DNA of 64,000 nucleotides from Paenibacillaceae bacterium (GTDB lineage: Bacteria > Bacillota > Bacilli > Paenibacillales > Paenibacillaceae). The stretch's first letter is position 1, and each line of letters begins with the position of its first letter. This document shows, one piece after another, positions 42,287 to 51,423 of this stretch. The position numbers and the translations under genes were made by a program. Under the pieces are notes generated by a model. The model had not been told where the DNA came from, did no database searches, and saw only the letters and a program-made list of their open reading frames with translations. The stretch is from the NCBI GenBank assembly GCA_900766135.1, contig CAAFUF010000001.1, positions 62,001 to 126,000 of the forward strand, given 5' to 3'.

Positions 42287-43219
42287 ATGGAAAAAGTATT
42301 GATTTTCGGTCATAAAAATCCCGATACGGATACCATTTGTTCGGCTATCGCCTATGCGGACCTGAAGTCCAAGTTGGGCTGGAACGTCGAGGCCGTGCGG
42401 CTGGGCAGCGTCAACGGGGAGACGGCCTTTGCATTGGAGCGGTTCGGTTTCGAAGCGCCGCGCCTGGTGGAGGCGGTTGCCGGCGAAGCGAAGGAAGTCA
42501 TCCTGGTCGACCATAACGAGCGCCAGCAAAGCGCCTCCGATATTGATCAGGTACGCGTGGCCGAGGTCATCGACCATCACCGGATCGCCAATTTCGAAAC
42601 GAGCGGACCGCTGTATTACCGGGCGGAACCGGTAGGCTGCACCGCAACGATCCTGAATAAAATGTACAAAGAAAACGGCGTTTCCGTACCGGCCAACATC
42701 GCCGGTTTGATGCTGTCCGCCATCATTTCCGATTCGCTGCTCTTCAAATCGCCGACCTGCACCGAGCAGGATGTCGTTGCTGCGCGCGAGCTGGCCGAAA
42801 TCGCCGGCGTCAGCGCCGAAGAGTACGGGCTGGACATGCTGAAGGCCGGAGCGGACCTCAGCGATAAGACGATCGAGCAGCTTATTTCCCTGGATGCCAA
42901 AGAGTTCGAAATGGGCGGAGCCAAAGTGGAAATCGCCCAGGTGAACGCCGTGGACGTGAACGACGTCTTGTCTCGCCAAAGCGAAATCGAAGCGGCATTA
43001 AACGGCATCATCGCCAGCAAAGGCCTCGATTTGTTCCTGTTCGTCGTGACCGACATCCTGAACAATGATTCCGTCGGTTTGGCGCTGGGTAAAGCCGCCG
43101 ATGCCGTCGAGCAAGCTTATAACGTAAAACTGGCAGACAACAAAGCGGTGCTGAAGGGCGTCGTATCCCGCAAATCGCAAATCGTTCCGGTTCTGACGGA
43201 CATTTTTAATAAACGATAA
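42287..43219 (+). CDS. ppaC: Manganese-dependent inorganic pyrophosphatase
   Basis: A 310-residue cytosolic family II pyrophosphatase that hydrolyses PPi released in biosynthesis. DHH signature: GHKNPDTDTICSAIAYA at 8-24, VDHNERQQS near 75, and DHHR (IDHHRIANFET) near 95; C-terminal DHHA2 domain ends in GVVSRKSQIVPVLTDIF. The Mn-binding residues are His/Asp of these motifs. AAAGGGGAG precedes ATG 42287; six upstream in-frame codons lack their own site. Single gene with a terminator. Confidence 0.95.
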   Translation: MEKVLIFGHKNPDTDTICSAIAYADLKSKLGWNVEAVRLGSVNGETAFALERFGFEAPRLVEAVAGEAKEVILVDHNERQQSASDIDQVRVAEVIDHHRIANFETSGPLYYRAEPVGCTATILNKMYKENGVSVPANIAGLMLSAIISDSLLFKSPTCTEQDVVAARELAEIAGVSAEEYGLDMLKAGADLSDKTIEQLISLDAKEFEMGGAKVEIAQVNAVDVNDVLSRQSEIEAALNGIIASKGLDLFLFVVTDILNNDSVGLALGKAADAVEQAYNVKLADNKAVLKGVVSRKSQIVPVLTDIFNKR

Positions 43220-43286
43220 TCCTGCTGGTGATTCGGAGCGGATGGGGTTATCGTCCCTCTCAGGGCATTAATCTATCAAAATCAAG

Positions 43287-43327
43287 AGGCTGCTCGCTAG
43301 GGGATGAACCCGGCGAACAGCCTTTTA
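43287..43327. terminator. Terminator after ppaC, shared with converging gene
   Basis: AGGCTGCTCGC (43287-43297) pairs with GCGAACAGCCT (43313-43323) with one mismatch, followed by TTTT and directly by the stop of the opposing gene. Confidence 0.75.
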
Positions 43328-43630
43328 TCATAGGAGGCGGAACCGCTCCAATTGATCCCAGAGCCCCTCTTCCCGCAGCACTTCCCGTTGCTTCGGCCCA
43401 ATCAGGTCGAAATGGGGAAACGGCGAGCGGTTATGAATATATTGGGCAGGAAGGTCGTGGGCCTCGCACCAGGCTTTGAGCCGATCCAAATCGGAGCAAC
43501 CGACCTTGGTGACGGTTTTGGCTCCGGGAAACCGCGAATCCAGCCAAAAATGGGTCAGAAAACCGATTTCGCCGCGGGCCACCGTCCGTTTCCATGCCTC
43601 CAATTCCTCTCGCGACACACCGAAAGCCAC
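43328..43630 (-). CDS. Conserved small protein, YneQ-like
   Basis: A 100-residue cytoplasmic protein, start GTG with GGAGGAAGGG in front. The sequence FGVSREELEAWK, GEIGFLTHFWLDSRFPG and TVTKVGCSDLDRL resembles the uncharacterised Bacillus protein YneQ as I remember it. No catalytic motif is recognised. It lies 24 bases downstream of the TetR-type gene on the same strand and could be cotranscribed with it. Confidence 0.65.
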   Translation of the reverse strand: MAFGVSREELEAWKRTVARGEIGFLTHFWLDSRFPGAKTVTKVGCSDLDRLKAWCEAHDLPAQYIHNRSPFPHFDLIGPKQREVLREEGLWDQLERFRLL

Positions 43631-43654
43631 AGCCCTTCCTCCTTCTTCTGGATG

Positions 43655-44272
43655 TTAGTTGTGAATGCCTCTCCACAAAAAAGCGACGATCGCTTCGGCT
43701 GCCTGCTCCGCCGAGGGAAATAGCTTGTTCTTGTCGGCATATTGTCGTTCTCCCACCCGAAGCATGGAGACGTACAGATGGGCGGCCAGGTTCGGGTCGC
43801 CGCAGACGATTTCGCCTTGTTCGGCCGCTTGGGCAAACCCTTCTCGAAGCGTTTCATAAAGATCGTTCTCATGGCGAATCAAGGTTTCCTGCTGCTCTCC
43901 GGATAAATGATGCTGCATGCTGCGGAACATCTCATCCATGTGAACCCGAGGGATCCTTAAATAGTTGATCGTGATTTGAAGCAGTCTTTCCCGGAATGTG
44001 CCGGACTCCTGCAACAGCTTCCGGATACGCCCGTTAACCCGGGCGAGCGTCGTTGCCACGGACGCAACAAACAAATCTGGTTTGGTCGGATAGTAATAAT
44101 AGACGCTGGCCTTGGTGATCCCGCAATGCTCGGCGACCTGGTTCATGGATACGGAGTTATATCCCTTCTCCATGAACAAGAGCGACGCGGAACGCAGGAT
44201 CTGCTCGGACGTCGCCAAGGCGTCCGGCTGCTGGACGGGCCGTCCCAAGGATCGTTTATGCGGCTGGGTCAA
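43655..44272 (-). CDS. TetR-family repressor of the MMPL transporter gene
   Basis: A 205-residue repressor. N-terminal HTH (SEQILRSASLLFMEKGYNSVSMNQVAEHCGITKASVYYYYPTKPDLF, about 21-68) and an all-helical ligand domain. The start is TTG with GAGGTG eight bases upstream. It is divergent from the MMPL gene; the 144-base gap (44273-44416) is AT-rich and holds both promoters, but no single convincing palindrome was picked out. Likely induced by a lipid or drug exported by the transporter. Confidence 0.85.
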   Translation of the reverse strand: MTQPHKRSLGRPVQQPDALATSEQILRSASLLFMEKGYNSVSMNQVAEHCGITKASVYYYYPTKPDLFVASVATTLARVNGRIRKLLQESGTFRERLLQITINYLRIPRVHMDEMFRSMQHHLSGEQQETLIRHENDLYETLREGFAQAAEQGEIVCGDPNLAAHLYVSMLRVGERQYADKNKLFPSAEQAAEAIVAFLWRGIHN

Positions 44273-44416
44273 CCTTCATCACCTCGAGCAACTTGTACTG
44301 AGCAAAATTATATCATATTTTTCGTTTGATAATTAACCTTCCGGTATATATAATTAATATTCAGAGTGATGTAGATCACGCGGAGTTAGTTATAACAAAG
44401 GGAGATGGAATCATCC

Positions 44417-46639
44417 ATGGATAAAATGCTAGGCCGCCTGTCTCGTCTTGTGGCAGGCCGAAGAACCAAGTGGATTACGCTGGCCGTCTGGATTCTGCTT
44501 GCCGGCGGATTAAGCGCCGTATGGCCCAGCGTCAACTCGATGGAGCGGAACAATGCGGCCAATTTGGATGCGAACCAGCCCTCGGTGATCGCCGAACGGC
44601 TGGCGGAGCTGGAGTTCCCAAGCGACAGCGGCATCCCCGCTTTAACGGTTTGGACGCGCGAAGGCGGGCTTACGGATGAGGATTACGTCGACCTGCAGAA
44701 GCTGGCGTCGTACTTCACAACCCATCCGGTGGAAGGGATGGATCTGGTGCTCCCGCTGGAGCAAATGCCGCTGCCGATTCTCAAGCAGCAGGCGTCCGAA
44801 GACGGCACGACGTGGGTACTGCCGTTCTTTTTCGCCAAAGGGACAGAAACCGAAGTCATGAAAACGGGCATGGAGGAGATCCGCGGCCAAGCCGAGGCGA
44901 TCTTCGGCAGCGATCCTTTTGACGCCAAGCTCGGGGACGATGGACTGGCGGCAAGAGTGTCCGGGCCGGCCGGCATCTCGATCGATGCGGTAGGGCTGTT
45001 TTCGAGCGCCGACGTTTCGCTCATGATCGCCACCGTCTTGATCGTGCTGATTCTTCTGCTGCTGATTTACCGTTCGCCGATCCTGGCGATCATTCCGCTG
45101 ATCGCCGTGGGCTTTGCTTACGGCGTAGCCGGGCCGATCCTTGGCAAAATGGCGGAGCAGGGCTGGATTACCGTCGACTCGCAAGCCATTTCGATCATGA
45201 CCGTGCTGCTGTTCGGGGCGGGAACCGATTATTGCTTGTTCCTGATCTCCCATTTCCGGCAGCTGTTGACGGAAGAGAAGGAGAAGTCGAAAGCGCTGGC
45301 GGCTGCGGTAAAAGGCTCATCAGGAGCGATTGCCATGAGCGGATTTACCGTCGTGATCGCCCTACTGGTGCTGCTGTTGGCCAAATTCGGCTCGGTGCAG
45401 CGCTTCGGCGTACCGTTCAGCTTGTCAATCCTGATCATGGGGATCGCGAGCTTGACGCTGGTGCCGGCGTTGCTGGCGATTTTGGGACGGTCTTCCTTCT
45501 TTCCGTTTATTCCGCGCACGCCGGAAATGCAGGAGGAACGGGCGAAACGCCGGGGGAAACCCGCACGTCAGGGAAAACCCAAAGCGTCGGCCGGCTGGAT
45601 CGGGCGAACGGTGACGAAGCGGCCTTGGACGATTTTTATCGTGACGACCTTGGTCCTGGGCGTGTTGGCCTCGCAGGCGACCCGGATCGAATATACCGTC
45701 GACCTGCTCTCCTCTTTCCCCGAGGATACGCCTTCCCGGGAAGGGTTTGCGGTGATCGCCGATAAATTTACGCCGGGAGAATTGGCTCCGGTCAAATTGA
45801 TGGTTGATACGGAAGGCAAAGATATCGACCTGCAAGGCACGTTTAGCCGTTTGCCTTATGTCAGCCGGGCGTCCGAGCCGGCTAGCGGCAAGACGAACCC
45901 CGACATTCGGGCCGTCGAACTGCAGTTCAACCTCAATCCCTATTCAAATGAAGCGATGAAGCATATTCCGGAGCTGCGGCAAGCTGCGACAAGCTTGCTG
46001 GCGGACCAAGGCATCGGCGAAGCGGAGGACAAGGTCTGGATTAGCGGGCAAACCGCAACGCAATACGATACCGAAAACACCAATGCGCGCGATACGAAAG
46101 TCATTATCCCGATCGTCATCGGGCTGATCGCTTTGCTGCTGCTCGTCTATCTTCGCTCGCTTGTCGCGATGGCGTACTTGATTCTGACCGTCGTATTATC
46201 TTATTTTGCGGCGCTGGGCATCGGCTGGGTTGTCCTACACGACCTGATGGGCAACGCGGCGATTCAAGGATTGATCCCGCTGTATGCCTTCGTCTTCCTG
46301 GTCGCGCTAGGAGAGGACTATAACATCTTCCTGATCTCGAGTATATGGAGAAAGCGCAAGGTCATGCCGCTGAAAGATGCCATCCGCGAAGGCGTGAATG
46401 AAACCGGGAACGTGATTACTTCGGCCGGTTTGATCCTGGCCGGAACGTTTGCCGTACTCGCGACGTTACCGATTCAAGTCCTGGTGCAATTCGGCATTAT
46501 CGCCGCGATCGGGGTGCTGCTCGACACGTTCCTCGTTCGTCCGTTTCTCGTGCCGGCTATCACGATGCTGCTTGGCCAAGCGGCGTTTTGGCCGTCCAAA
46601 GCAGGAAGCTTGGGGCAGGAAGGCGCAGAAGGCAAATAA
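44417..46639 (+). CDS. MMPL/RND-type membrane transporter (YdgH-like)
   Basis: A 740-residue transporter with about 12 membrane segments in two repeats. Each half has a first segment, a large outer domain (residues ~35-190 and ~430-560), and five further segments. Functional motifs GAGTDYCLFLISHFR near 270 and ALGEDYNIFLISSIWR near 630 carry the proton-relay Asp/Tyr pairs of MMPL proteins. Relatives export lipids or toxic compounds. ATG 44417 lies eight bases after GGAGATGG; ATG 44405 touches the ribosome site. Controlled by the divergent TetR-type gene. A terminator follows at 46673. Confidence 0.9.
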   Translation: MDKMLGRLSRLVAGRRTKWITLAVWILLAGGLSAVWPSVNSMERNNAANLDANQPSVIAERLAELEFPSDSGIPALTVWTREGGLTDEDYVDLQKLASYFTTHPVEGMDLVLPLEQMPLPILKQQASEDGTTWVLPFFFAKGTETEVMKTGMEEIRGQAEAIFGSDPFDAKLGDDGLAARVSGPAGISIDAVGLFSSADVSLMIATVLIVLILLLLIYRSPILAIIPLIAVGFAYGVAGPILGKMAEQGWITVDSQAISIMTVLLFGAGTDYCLFLISHFRQLLTEEKEKSKALAAAVKGSSGAIAMSGFTVVIALLVLLLAKFGSVQRFGVPFSLSILIMGIASLTLVPALLAILGRSSFFPFIPRTPEMQEERAKRRGKPARQGKPKASAGWIGRTVTKRPWTIFIVTTLVLGVLASQATRIEYTVDLLSSFPEDTPSREGFAVIADKFTPGELAPVKLMVDTEGKDIDLQGTFSRLPYVSRASEPASGKTNPDIRAVELQFNLNPYSNEAMKHIPELRQAATSLLADQGIGEAEDKVWISGQTATQYDTENTNARDTKVIIPIVIGLIALLLLVYLRSLVAMAYLILTVVLSYFAALGIGWVVLHDLMGNAAIQGLIPLYAFVFLVALGEDYNIFLISSIWRKRKVMPLKDAIREGVNETGNVITSAGLILAGTFAVLATLPIQVLVQFGIIAAIGVLLDTFLVRPFLVPAITMLLGQAAFWPSKAGSLGQEGAEGK

Positions 46640-46672
46640 ATCATAAATTTGGTTTTGCACGATAGATCATAG

Positions 46673-46723
46673 AAGCACCCGAGGTTCCGCCGGATCAGGC
46701 AGGGGCTTCGGGTGCTTTTTTTG
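46673..46723 (+). terminator. Terminator after the MMPL gene
   Basis: AAGCACCCGA (46673-46682) pairs with TCGGGTGCTT (46708-46717), then a T run. Confidence 0.85.
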
Positions 46724-46815
46724 ACAACAGCAGGGGCTACATATTTCCCGTACCGAGGCCGCACAATAGGTGGATGGCGGAGCCGATGAAATTCCATGAA
46801 ACGGGGGACGATGTG

Positions 46816-48210
46816 ATGGCGAAGGCGCAAAACGGAGAGGGAAAAAAGGGGGATTTACGCTGGTGGCAGCTCTCTTTGCTAGGGGTGGCGTCGACCATTG
46901 GCACCGGTTATTTTCTCGGATCGGGCATCGGGATCCGCATGGCGGGCCCATCCATCCTGATCGCGTTTCTTCTGGCTGCGGTCGGTACCTATACGGTGTT
47001 TGAGGTGCTGGCTCGAATGACCGCGGATCGACCGGAGCAAGGCTCCTTCCGTTCCTATGCGAAACGGGCTTTTGGACGTTGGGCGGGCTTCGGCAGCGGC
47101 TGGGTGTATTGGAGCTCGGAGCTGCTTATCATGGGCAGCCAATTGACGGCGTTATCCCTGTTCTCGCGTTTTTGGTTCCCCGGGATGCCGATGTGGATTT
47201 TTGCGATCGGATATGCGGTGCTGGGACTTGGCGTGATTCTGCTCGGCAATAAGGTGTTCGATTCGATGGAAAATGTTCTGTCGGTGATCAAAATCGCCGC
47301 CATCTTCATGTTCCTGGTCGTGGCCGGAGCCGCGTTGATGGGCTGGATTCCCGGAGGCGGCGGTAAAACGCCGGAATTTCCGCACACGGCAAAGACCTTC
47401 TTTCCGGCCGGGGGAATGGGGCTGTGGTCGGGATTCATCTTTGCGTTTTATGCCTTCGGCGGGATCGAAGTGATGGGCATGATGGCTATTCGGCTGCGTG
47501 ATCCGAAAGAAGCGCCGAAGTCCGGCACGATCATGCTGCTGCTGCTCTCGGCGGTGTACCTGCTGTCGGTGGGGCTTGCGGTTACCATGGTCGCCTGGAA
47601 TGCCGTCGACCCGAAGCGAAGTCCATTTGTTACGGCCCTCGGCAAATATCCGCTGCCTTTTATTCCCCACGTGTTTAACGGCGTGCTGATCGTGGCCGGC
47701 TTTTCTACGATGGTGGCCTCGTTGTATGCGGTGACGACCATGCTCGTTACGCTCGCCAAGGACAAGGATGCGCCGCCCTTGTTTGCCCGGAAGGGTTGGC
47801 GGGAACGCCCGCTGTTTGCCATTGGCTTAACCGCCGCCGGACTTGCCGCTTCCGTGGTGCTATCCTTCGTGATGCCGGGGCGGATTTACGAGTACATTAC
47901 AACGTCGGCGGGATTGCTGCTGCTTTATAACTGGTTTTTTATTCTCGTTACGTCGGGCAAGCTGCTCAAACTCAGCGCGTTTGGGCAAGTCAAACGGTGG
48001 GGCGGCATGGCTTTGATCGCTTTAGCGGTGACGGGAACCTTGTTTCATGACACGAGTCGGCCGGGATTTTGGGGCAGCTTGGCATTTGTCGGCGTCATCG
48101 GGATCGTCACGCTTATCATGCAGTTTGCCGTCTGGAAGCCCGGAAAGCAGGTCAAGCGGCGGGGCCGCCCGGCCAAATCGCTGGTTCTGCGCCCGAAGCG
48201 AACGACATGA
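46816..48210 (+). CDS. Amino acid permease, APC superfamily
   Basis: A 464-residue transporter with about 12 membrane segments. The first is preceded by RWWQLSLLGVASTIGTGYFLGSG, the substrate-site loop of amino acid/polyamine permeases; then EVLARMTADRPEQGSFRSYAKRAFG, and FAFYAFGGIEVMGMMAIRLRDPKE at segment 6. A basic tail follows the last segment. The substrate cannot be told. ATG 46816 has GGGGG nine bases upstream; ATG 46774 in frame is an alternative. Its stop is adjacent to the end of the opposing LysE-type gene. Confidence 0.85.
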   Translation: MAKAQNGEGKKGDLRWWQLSLLGVASTIGTGYFLGSGIGIRMAGPSILIAFLLAAVGTYTVFEVLARMTADRPEQGSFRSYAKRAFGRWAGFGSGWVYWSSELLIMGSQLTALSLFSRFWFPGMPMWIFAIGYAVLGLGVILLGNKVFDSMENVLSVIKIAAIFMFLVVAGAALMGWIPGGGGKTPEFPHTAKTFFPAGGMGLWSGFIFAFYAFGGIEVMGMMAIRLRDPKEAPKSGTIMLLLLSAVYLLSVGLAVTMVAWNAVDPKRSPFVTALGKYPLPFIPHVFNGVLIVAGFSTMVASLYAVTTMLVTLAKDKDAPPLFARKGWRERPLFAIGLTAAGLAASVVLSFVMPGRIYEYITTSAGLLLLYNWFFILVTSGKLLKLSAFGQVKRWGGMALIALAVTGTLFHDTSRPGFWGSLAFVGVIGIVTLIMQFAVWKPGKQVKRRGRPAKSLVLRPKRTT

Positions 48211-48843
48211 CTACAGCCGCTCCGCTAACAGTAAGGCGGCCTGATAACCAAAATACAGTCCGAAGCCGATTAAGGACACGCCGGACAGCACTGAAATGAG
48301 GACCAAAATCCGGTTTGTCAGCAGTTTGCGGAACACGCTGGCGAACCCGGCCATGGTGAAATCCCATAATAACAGCCCGACGATAATGGCACCGCTGTTG
48401 ATCAACAGGTCCTGCGTTTGCACTTGATTTGCGGCTTGAGCCAATACCGAACCGTAAATCCCCAGCCAGAACAAAATGGACAGCGGGTTGCTGACGGACA
48501 TGAGAAATCCGGAGAAGAACGATTTTTTCAGCGGCTCGCTGCCTCTCATTGCACCGTCCGGGACTTTTCCGGCTTGCTTCAGGCTGTCGATTCCGATATA
48601 GGTGAGCACGAAGAAACCGAACAACCAAAGGAACGTTCTCATGAACGGGGTGTTCAGAAAGTGGACCACGCCGAAATAAACGAGCAGCATGTACAACAGA
48701 TCGGCGGATAGGGCGCCAAGGCCGACAAACCAGGCGTGCAGGAACCCGCCGCGGATGCCTTTGTCCAGTTGGGCGGCATTCACCGGCCCGATGGGGGCGG
48801 ATAAAGATAAACCAAGGAGCACATAGCTAAGAAAGCTGTTCAT
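48211..48843 (-). CDS. LysE/RhtB-family amino acid exporter
   Basis: A 210-residue membrane protein with six hydrophobic segments. The family start LLGLSLSAPIGPVNAAQLDKGIRGGF and the motif SVSNPLSILFWLGIYGSVL are clear. It exports amino acids or related metabolites by proton exchange. GGAGG lies about 11 bases before ATG 48843; the frame extends 32 codons upstream without a ribosome site. It converges end-to-end with the APC permease gene and shares the 48844-49013 gap with the MBL-TetR pair. Confidence 0.85.
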   Translation of the reverse strand: MNSFLSYVLLGLSLSAPIGPVNAAQLDKGIRGGFLHAWFVGLGALSADLLYMLLVYFGVVHFLNTPFMRTFLWLFGFFVLTYIGIDSLKQAGKVPDGAMRGSEPLKKSFFSGFLMSVSNPLSILFWLGIYGSVLAQAANQVQTQDLLINSGAIIVGLLLWDFTMAGFASVFRKLLTNRILVLISVLSGVSLIGFGLYFGYQAALLLAERL

Positions 48844-48947
48844 CGCGAAAACCTCCAACAGTCGTAAATTAAATCGCTGCTTGTACAGCATATTCGGCCA
48901 GGGACGCTTGTACGACTTCTGATATTGGGGAAAATGCATCTTGCAAA

Positions 48948-48987
48948 ACTAAAGCCATTAGTTTAAACTAAAACTAAAGGTATTAGT
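48948..48987. promoter_or_regulatory. Tandem operators of the MBL-TetR operon
   Basis: ACTAAAGCCATTAGT (48948-48962) and ACTAAAGGTATTAGT (48973-48987) both have the form ACTAA-N5-TTAGT. A perfect palindrome TAGTTTAAACTA (48960-48971) lies between. They sit 27 bases before the MBL gene and are typical for autorepression by the TetR-type product. Confidence 0.65.
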
Positions 48988-49013
48988 TTTTTTGGGAGAG
49001 AGAGGCGAAAAAA

Positions 49014-49796
49014 ATGAAAAAAACAAAATATGGGCAGTTAATGCAACTGTCTTTTATGCCCCGGCTGTTTCCGGTGAACTGTTATTTGGTGGAGGAAGAG
49101 GATGGCGTTACGTTAATCGACGCGGCTTTGCCTTACAGCGCCAATGGAATTCTTCAGGCGGTGCAAGAGATCGGCAAGCCGCTGACGCGTATCGTCCTGA
49201 CCCATGTACATGACGACCATGTGGGCGCGCTCGATGCTTTGAAAGCTAGGCTTCCCGAGGTTCCGGTATACGTATCCCTCCGCGATGCGCGCCTGATGGA
49301 CGGCGATGTCTCGCTTGATCCCGGGGAGCCGTCTACTCCCATTCGCGGCGGGGTGCCGAAAAAATTGATCAGCCGTGCCGATGTGACGTTTACGGAGGGG
49401 GAACGCATCGGCTCGCTGCTGACCGTGGCGGCGCCAGGTCATACGCCGGGTTCGTTTGCCCTGCTCGATACGCGGAGCGGCGCGCTCATCGCGGGCGATG
49501 CCTTCCAAACCCGGGCGGGCATCGCCGTGAGCGGCACCGTGCGTCCGCTGTTTCCGTTTCCGGCGCTCGCCACCTGGCACAAGAAAACCGCGCTCGCCAG
49601 CGCACGCAAATTGGCTGGCCTGAAGCCCTCGCTGCTGGCGGTCGGGCACGGTCCTGTGCTGAAGCAGCCGGCTGCCGCCATAGCCAAAGCGATTGCAGCG
49701 GCCGAACGGGCATTAGGGACGATGCCGGCAGCAACCGCAGCAACGGCGGAAACCGGCCGGAAGGAGAATGAGCATGTCGCCAAGAATCGGGATTGA
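49014..49796 (+). CDS. Metallo-beta-lactamase-fold hydrolase (glyoxalase II-like)
   Basis: A 260-residue hydrolase. The metal motif THVHDDHVG is near 62-70, then APGHTPGSFALLD with a metal His near 143 and IAGDAFQTR with a bridging Asp; a final His in AVGHGPVL. It is closest in pattern to the YflN/glyoxalase II-like group, with an unknown substrate. The start shown has GGGAGAGAGG upstream. Its last 23 bases overlap the TetR-type gene, so repressor and enzyme are made together and probably respond to the enzyme's substrate. Confidence 0.83.
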   Translation: MKKTKYGQLMQLSFMPRLFPVNCYLVEEEDGVTLIDAALPYSANGILQAVQEIGKPLTRIVLTHVHDDHVGALDALKARLPEVPVYVSLRDARLMDGDVSLDPGEPSTPIRGGVPKKLISRADVTFTEGERIGSLLTVAAPGHTPGSFALLDTRSGALIAGDAFQTRAGIAVSGTVRPLFPFPALATWHKKTALASARKLAGLKPSLLAVGHGPVLKQPAAAIAKAIAAAERALGTMPAATAATAETGRKENEHVAKNRD

Positions 49797-50346
49797 CGGC
49801 ATGGCGGTGCTGACGGCGGCCGTAGACGTGGCCAACGCGGAAGGGCTGGAGGCGGTGACGATCACCTCGGTTGCCAAGAAGCTGGGCATTCGGCCGCCTT
49901 CTCTCTATAACCACGTGAGCGGCCTGGAGCAAATACGCACGGAGCTGGCCGTATACGCGCTGGACCGTTTATATGAGCATATTTCCGCCGCCGTCGGAGA
50001 TCGGGCAGGGGAAGCGGCGATCCGGCGCTTCGCGGAAGCTTATCTCGAGTTTGCCCGTTCCTGTCCCGGACTGTACGATGCGGCGCAAGCGGCGCCGGGG
50101 CCCGAACACCCCTTGCTGCAGGAAGCCGGTGTTCGCCTGGTGGATTTGATCCTGCGTTATCTCGGCAGCTATCCGCTTACGGAGGAGCAAGCCCTGCATG
50201 CCGTTCGCGGGCTGCGGAGCTTGATTCACGGCTTCGCCTCGCTGGAACGCCGCGGAGCGTTTGGTCTTCCGCTTGAGCTGAAGGATAGCCTGACGTTTAA
50301 TCTCGGCCTGTATCTCGGCGGATTGGACCAAATCAAGCCGTATTGA
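49774..50346 (+). CDS. TetR-family regulator (WHG-domain type)
   Basis: A 190-residue regulator with HTH VANAEGLEAVTITSVAKKLGIRPPSLYNHVSG and a C-terminal TetR_C_33/WHG-like ligand domain (ALHAVRGLRSLIHGFASLE). ATG 49774 has AAGGAG eight bases upstream; ATG 49768 in frame is too close to it. Overlaps the end of the MBL gene and probably represses both genes through the two ACTAA-N5-TTAGT sites at 48948-48987. Confidence 0.87.
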   Translation: MSPRIGIDGMAVLTAAVDVANAEGLEAVTITSVAKKLGIRPPSLYNHVSGLEQIRTELAVYALDRLYEHISAAVGDRAGEAAIRRFAEAYLEFARSCPGLYDAAQAAPGPEHPLLQEAGVRLVDLILRYLGSYPLTEEQALHAVRGLRSLIHGFASLERRGAFGLPLELKDSLTFNLGLYLGGLDQIKPY

Positions 50347-50417
50347 CAACGATTTTTCGACTATGATACTTTAGGCTTGAACCAAGAGGAACGCAAGGAA
50401 ACCGAGGTGAAGCATCC

Positions 50418-50684
50418 ATGGGAAAGAAGAAAGGACGTTCCGTGCAAAATACGTCGGCCAACGCGGCGGCGGATAAACCGGCGACGCTGAAGGATCTCCT
50501 TGGCGAGGATACGCTGGCCAAGCTGAAGGCGCAAGCCAACGAGCTGAAGAAGGATGAGGAGCGCCGCCAGGAGGAAGCACGCATCCGCAAGGAGGAAGCG
50601 CGCCGGGCTGAGCAGAAACGGCTCGACAACGATTTCGAGCACCTGCTGAATACGAGCGATCAGGACTGGCACAAGTATAAATAA
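50418..50684 (+). CDS. Small charged protein, YqkE/DUF3886-like
   Basis: An 88-residue protein that is mostly a charged helix (LAKLKAQANELKKDEERRQEEA, then KEEARRAEQKRLDNDFEHLL) ending in SDQDWHKYK. Pattern and size match the uncharacterised Bacillus YqkE family (DUF3886). No enzymatic motif. GAGGTGA precedes the ATG. Located between the TetR-type gene and another small gene; probably its own unit. Confidence 0.7.
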   Translation: MGKKKGRSVQNTSANAAADKPATLKDLLGEDTLAKLKAQANELKKDEERRQEEARIRKEEARRAEQKRLDNDFEHLLNTSDQDWHKYK

Positions 50685-50804
50685 GGCGATATGGCGATGA
50701 AGCCAATATAGCAACCATAGCAATTGGCAAGGAAGGCAACGGCTTTGCGGCTCCTGGAAGCGGGAGCCTTTATTTTTGCGCGAAGGGCCTAAGGAGGTGG
50801 GTTA

Positions 50805-51164
50805 GTGGAACACATCGGGGCGTGGATCCTCTTTTTCCTGTTGATCGTGGTGCTGGGGTTGTTTAACCGGAAGTTCAAATATTCGGCCAAGCTCCGGGAA
50901 TCTTATGAAGAGTTGACCTCGCTGGCGGACCGGACCCGCAAAGGCCGGACGACGAAGGCGGATTTGGCGCGCTGGGATGCTACACTGGCGCGGCTGGAGA
51001 AGCATCCGAGCGAATATAACAAGCTGGATCAGGAGATACGCTTGTGCGAGGCTTACGTTCATTACTTGGAGCGGCATTATCCGGAGGATGAGCGGCTGCC
51101 GAAGCTGCGCGAAGCGGCGGGGTTCCGAAAGGATTCCGTCTGGGGGATCAAAATGAAATCTTGA
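50805..51164 (+). CDS. Small single-span membrane protein, unknown
   Basis: A 119-residue protein starting with GTG after AAGGAGGTGGG. One N-terminal membrane segment (AWILFFLLIVVLGLFN, 6-21) is followed by a helical cytoplasmic domain (KLRESYEELTSLADRTRKGRTTKADLARWDATLARLEKHP). Not recognised as a named family. It precedes the XRE-type gene by 67 bases. Confidence 0.65.
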   Translation: MEHIGAWILFFLLIVVLGLFNRKFKYSAKLRESYEELTSLADRTRKGRTTKADLARWDATLARLEKHPSEYNKLDQEIRLCEAYVHYLERHYPEDERLPKLREAAGFRKDSVWGIKMKS

Positions 51165-51231
51165 TTTTGACAGTTCCAGCGGGTCGTGATACCATGGTGA
51201 AGTCCAAAACTTTTGACATTTGGTGGTGCCG

Positions 51232-51423
51232 ATGAACAATAAGATCAAGCAATTCCGCAAGCGGCTGGGTTTAACCCAGAATGAGCTGGCCGCGGAATGC
51301 GGCGTGACGCGCCAAACGATCAATAGCGTGGAGAACAACCGGTACGACCCGACGCTAGAGCTTGCATTCAAGCTTGCGCACATTTTGCAAACGAAGGTGG
51401 ATGAACTGTTTATCTATGAGTAA
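51232..51423 (+). CDS. Small XRE-family regulator
   Basis: A 63-residue lambda-repressor-like HTH protein: KIKQFRKRLGLTQNELAAECGVTRQTINSVENNRYDPTLELAFKLAHIL, ending DELFIYE. It is the short, single-domain kind (YgzD/YvaO-like) found in many Bacillota. The ribosome site is weak (GGTGG 9 bases upstream). Its last codons overlap the start of the peptide deformylase gene in another frame, an unusual pairing that implies coordinated expression. Confidence 0.8.
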   Translation: MNNKIKQFRKRLGLTQNELAAECGVTRQTINSVENNRYDPTLELAFKLAHILQTKVDELFIYE

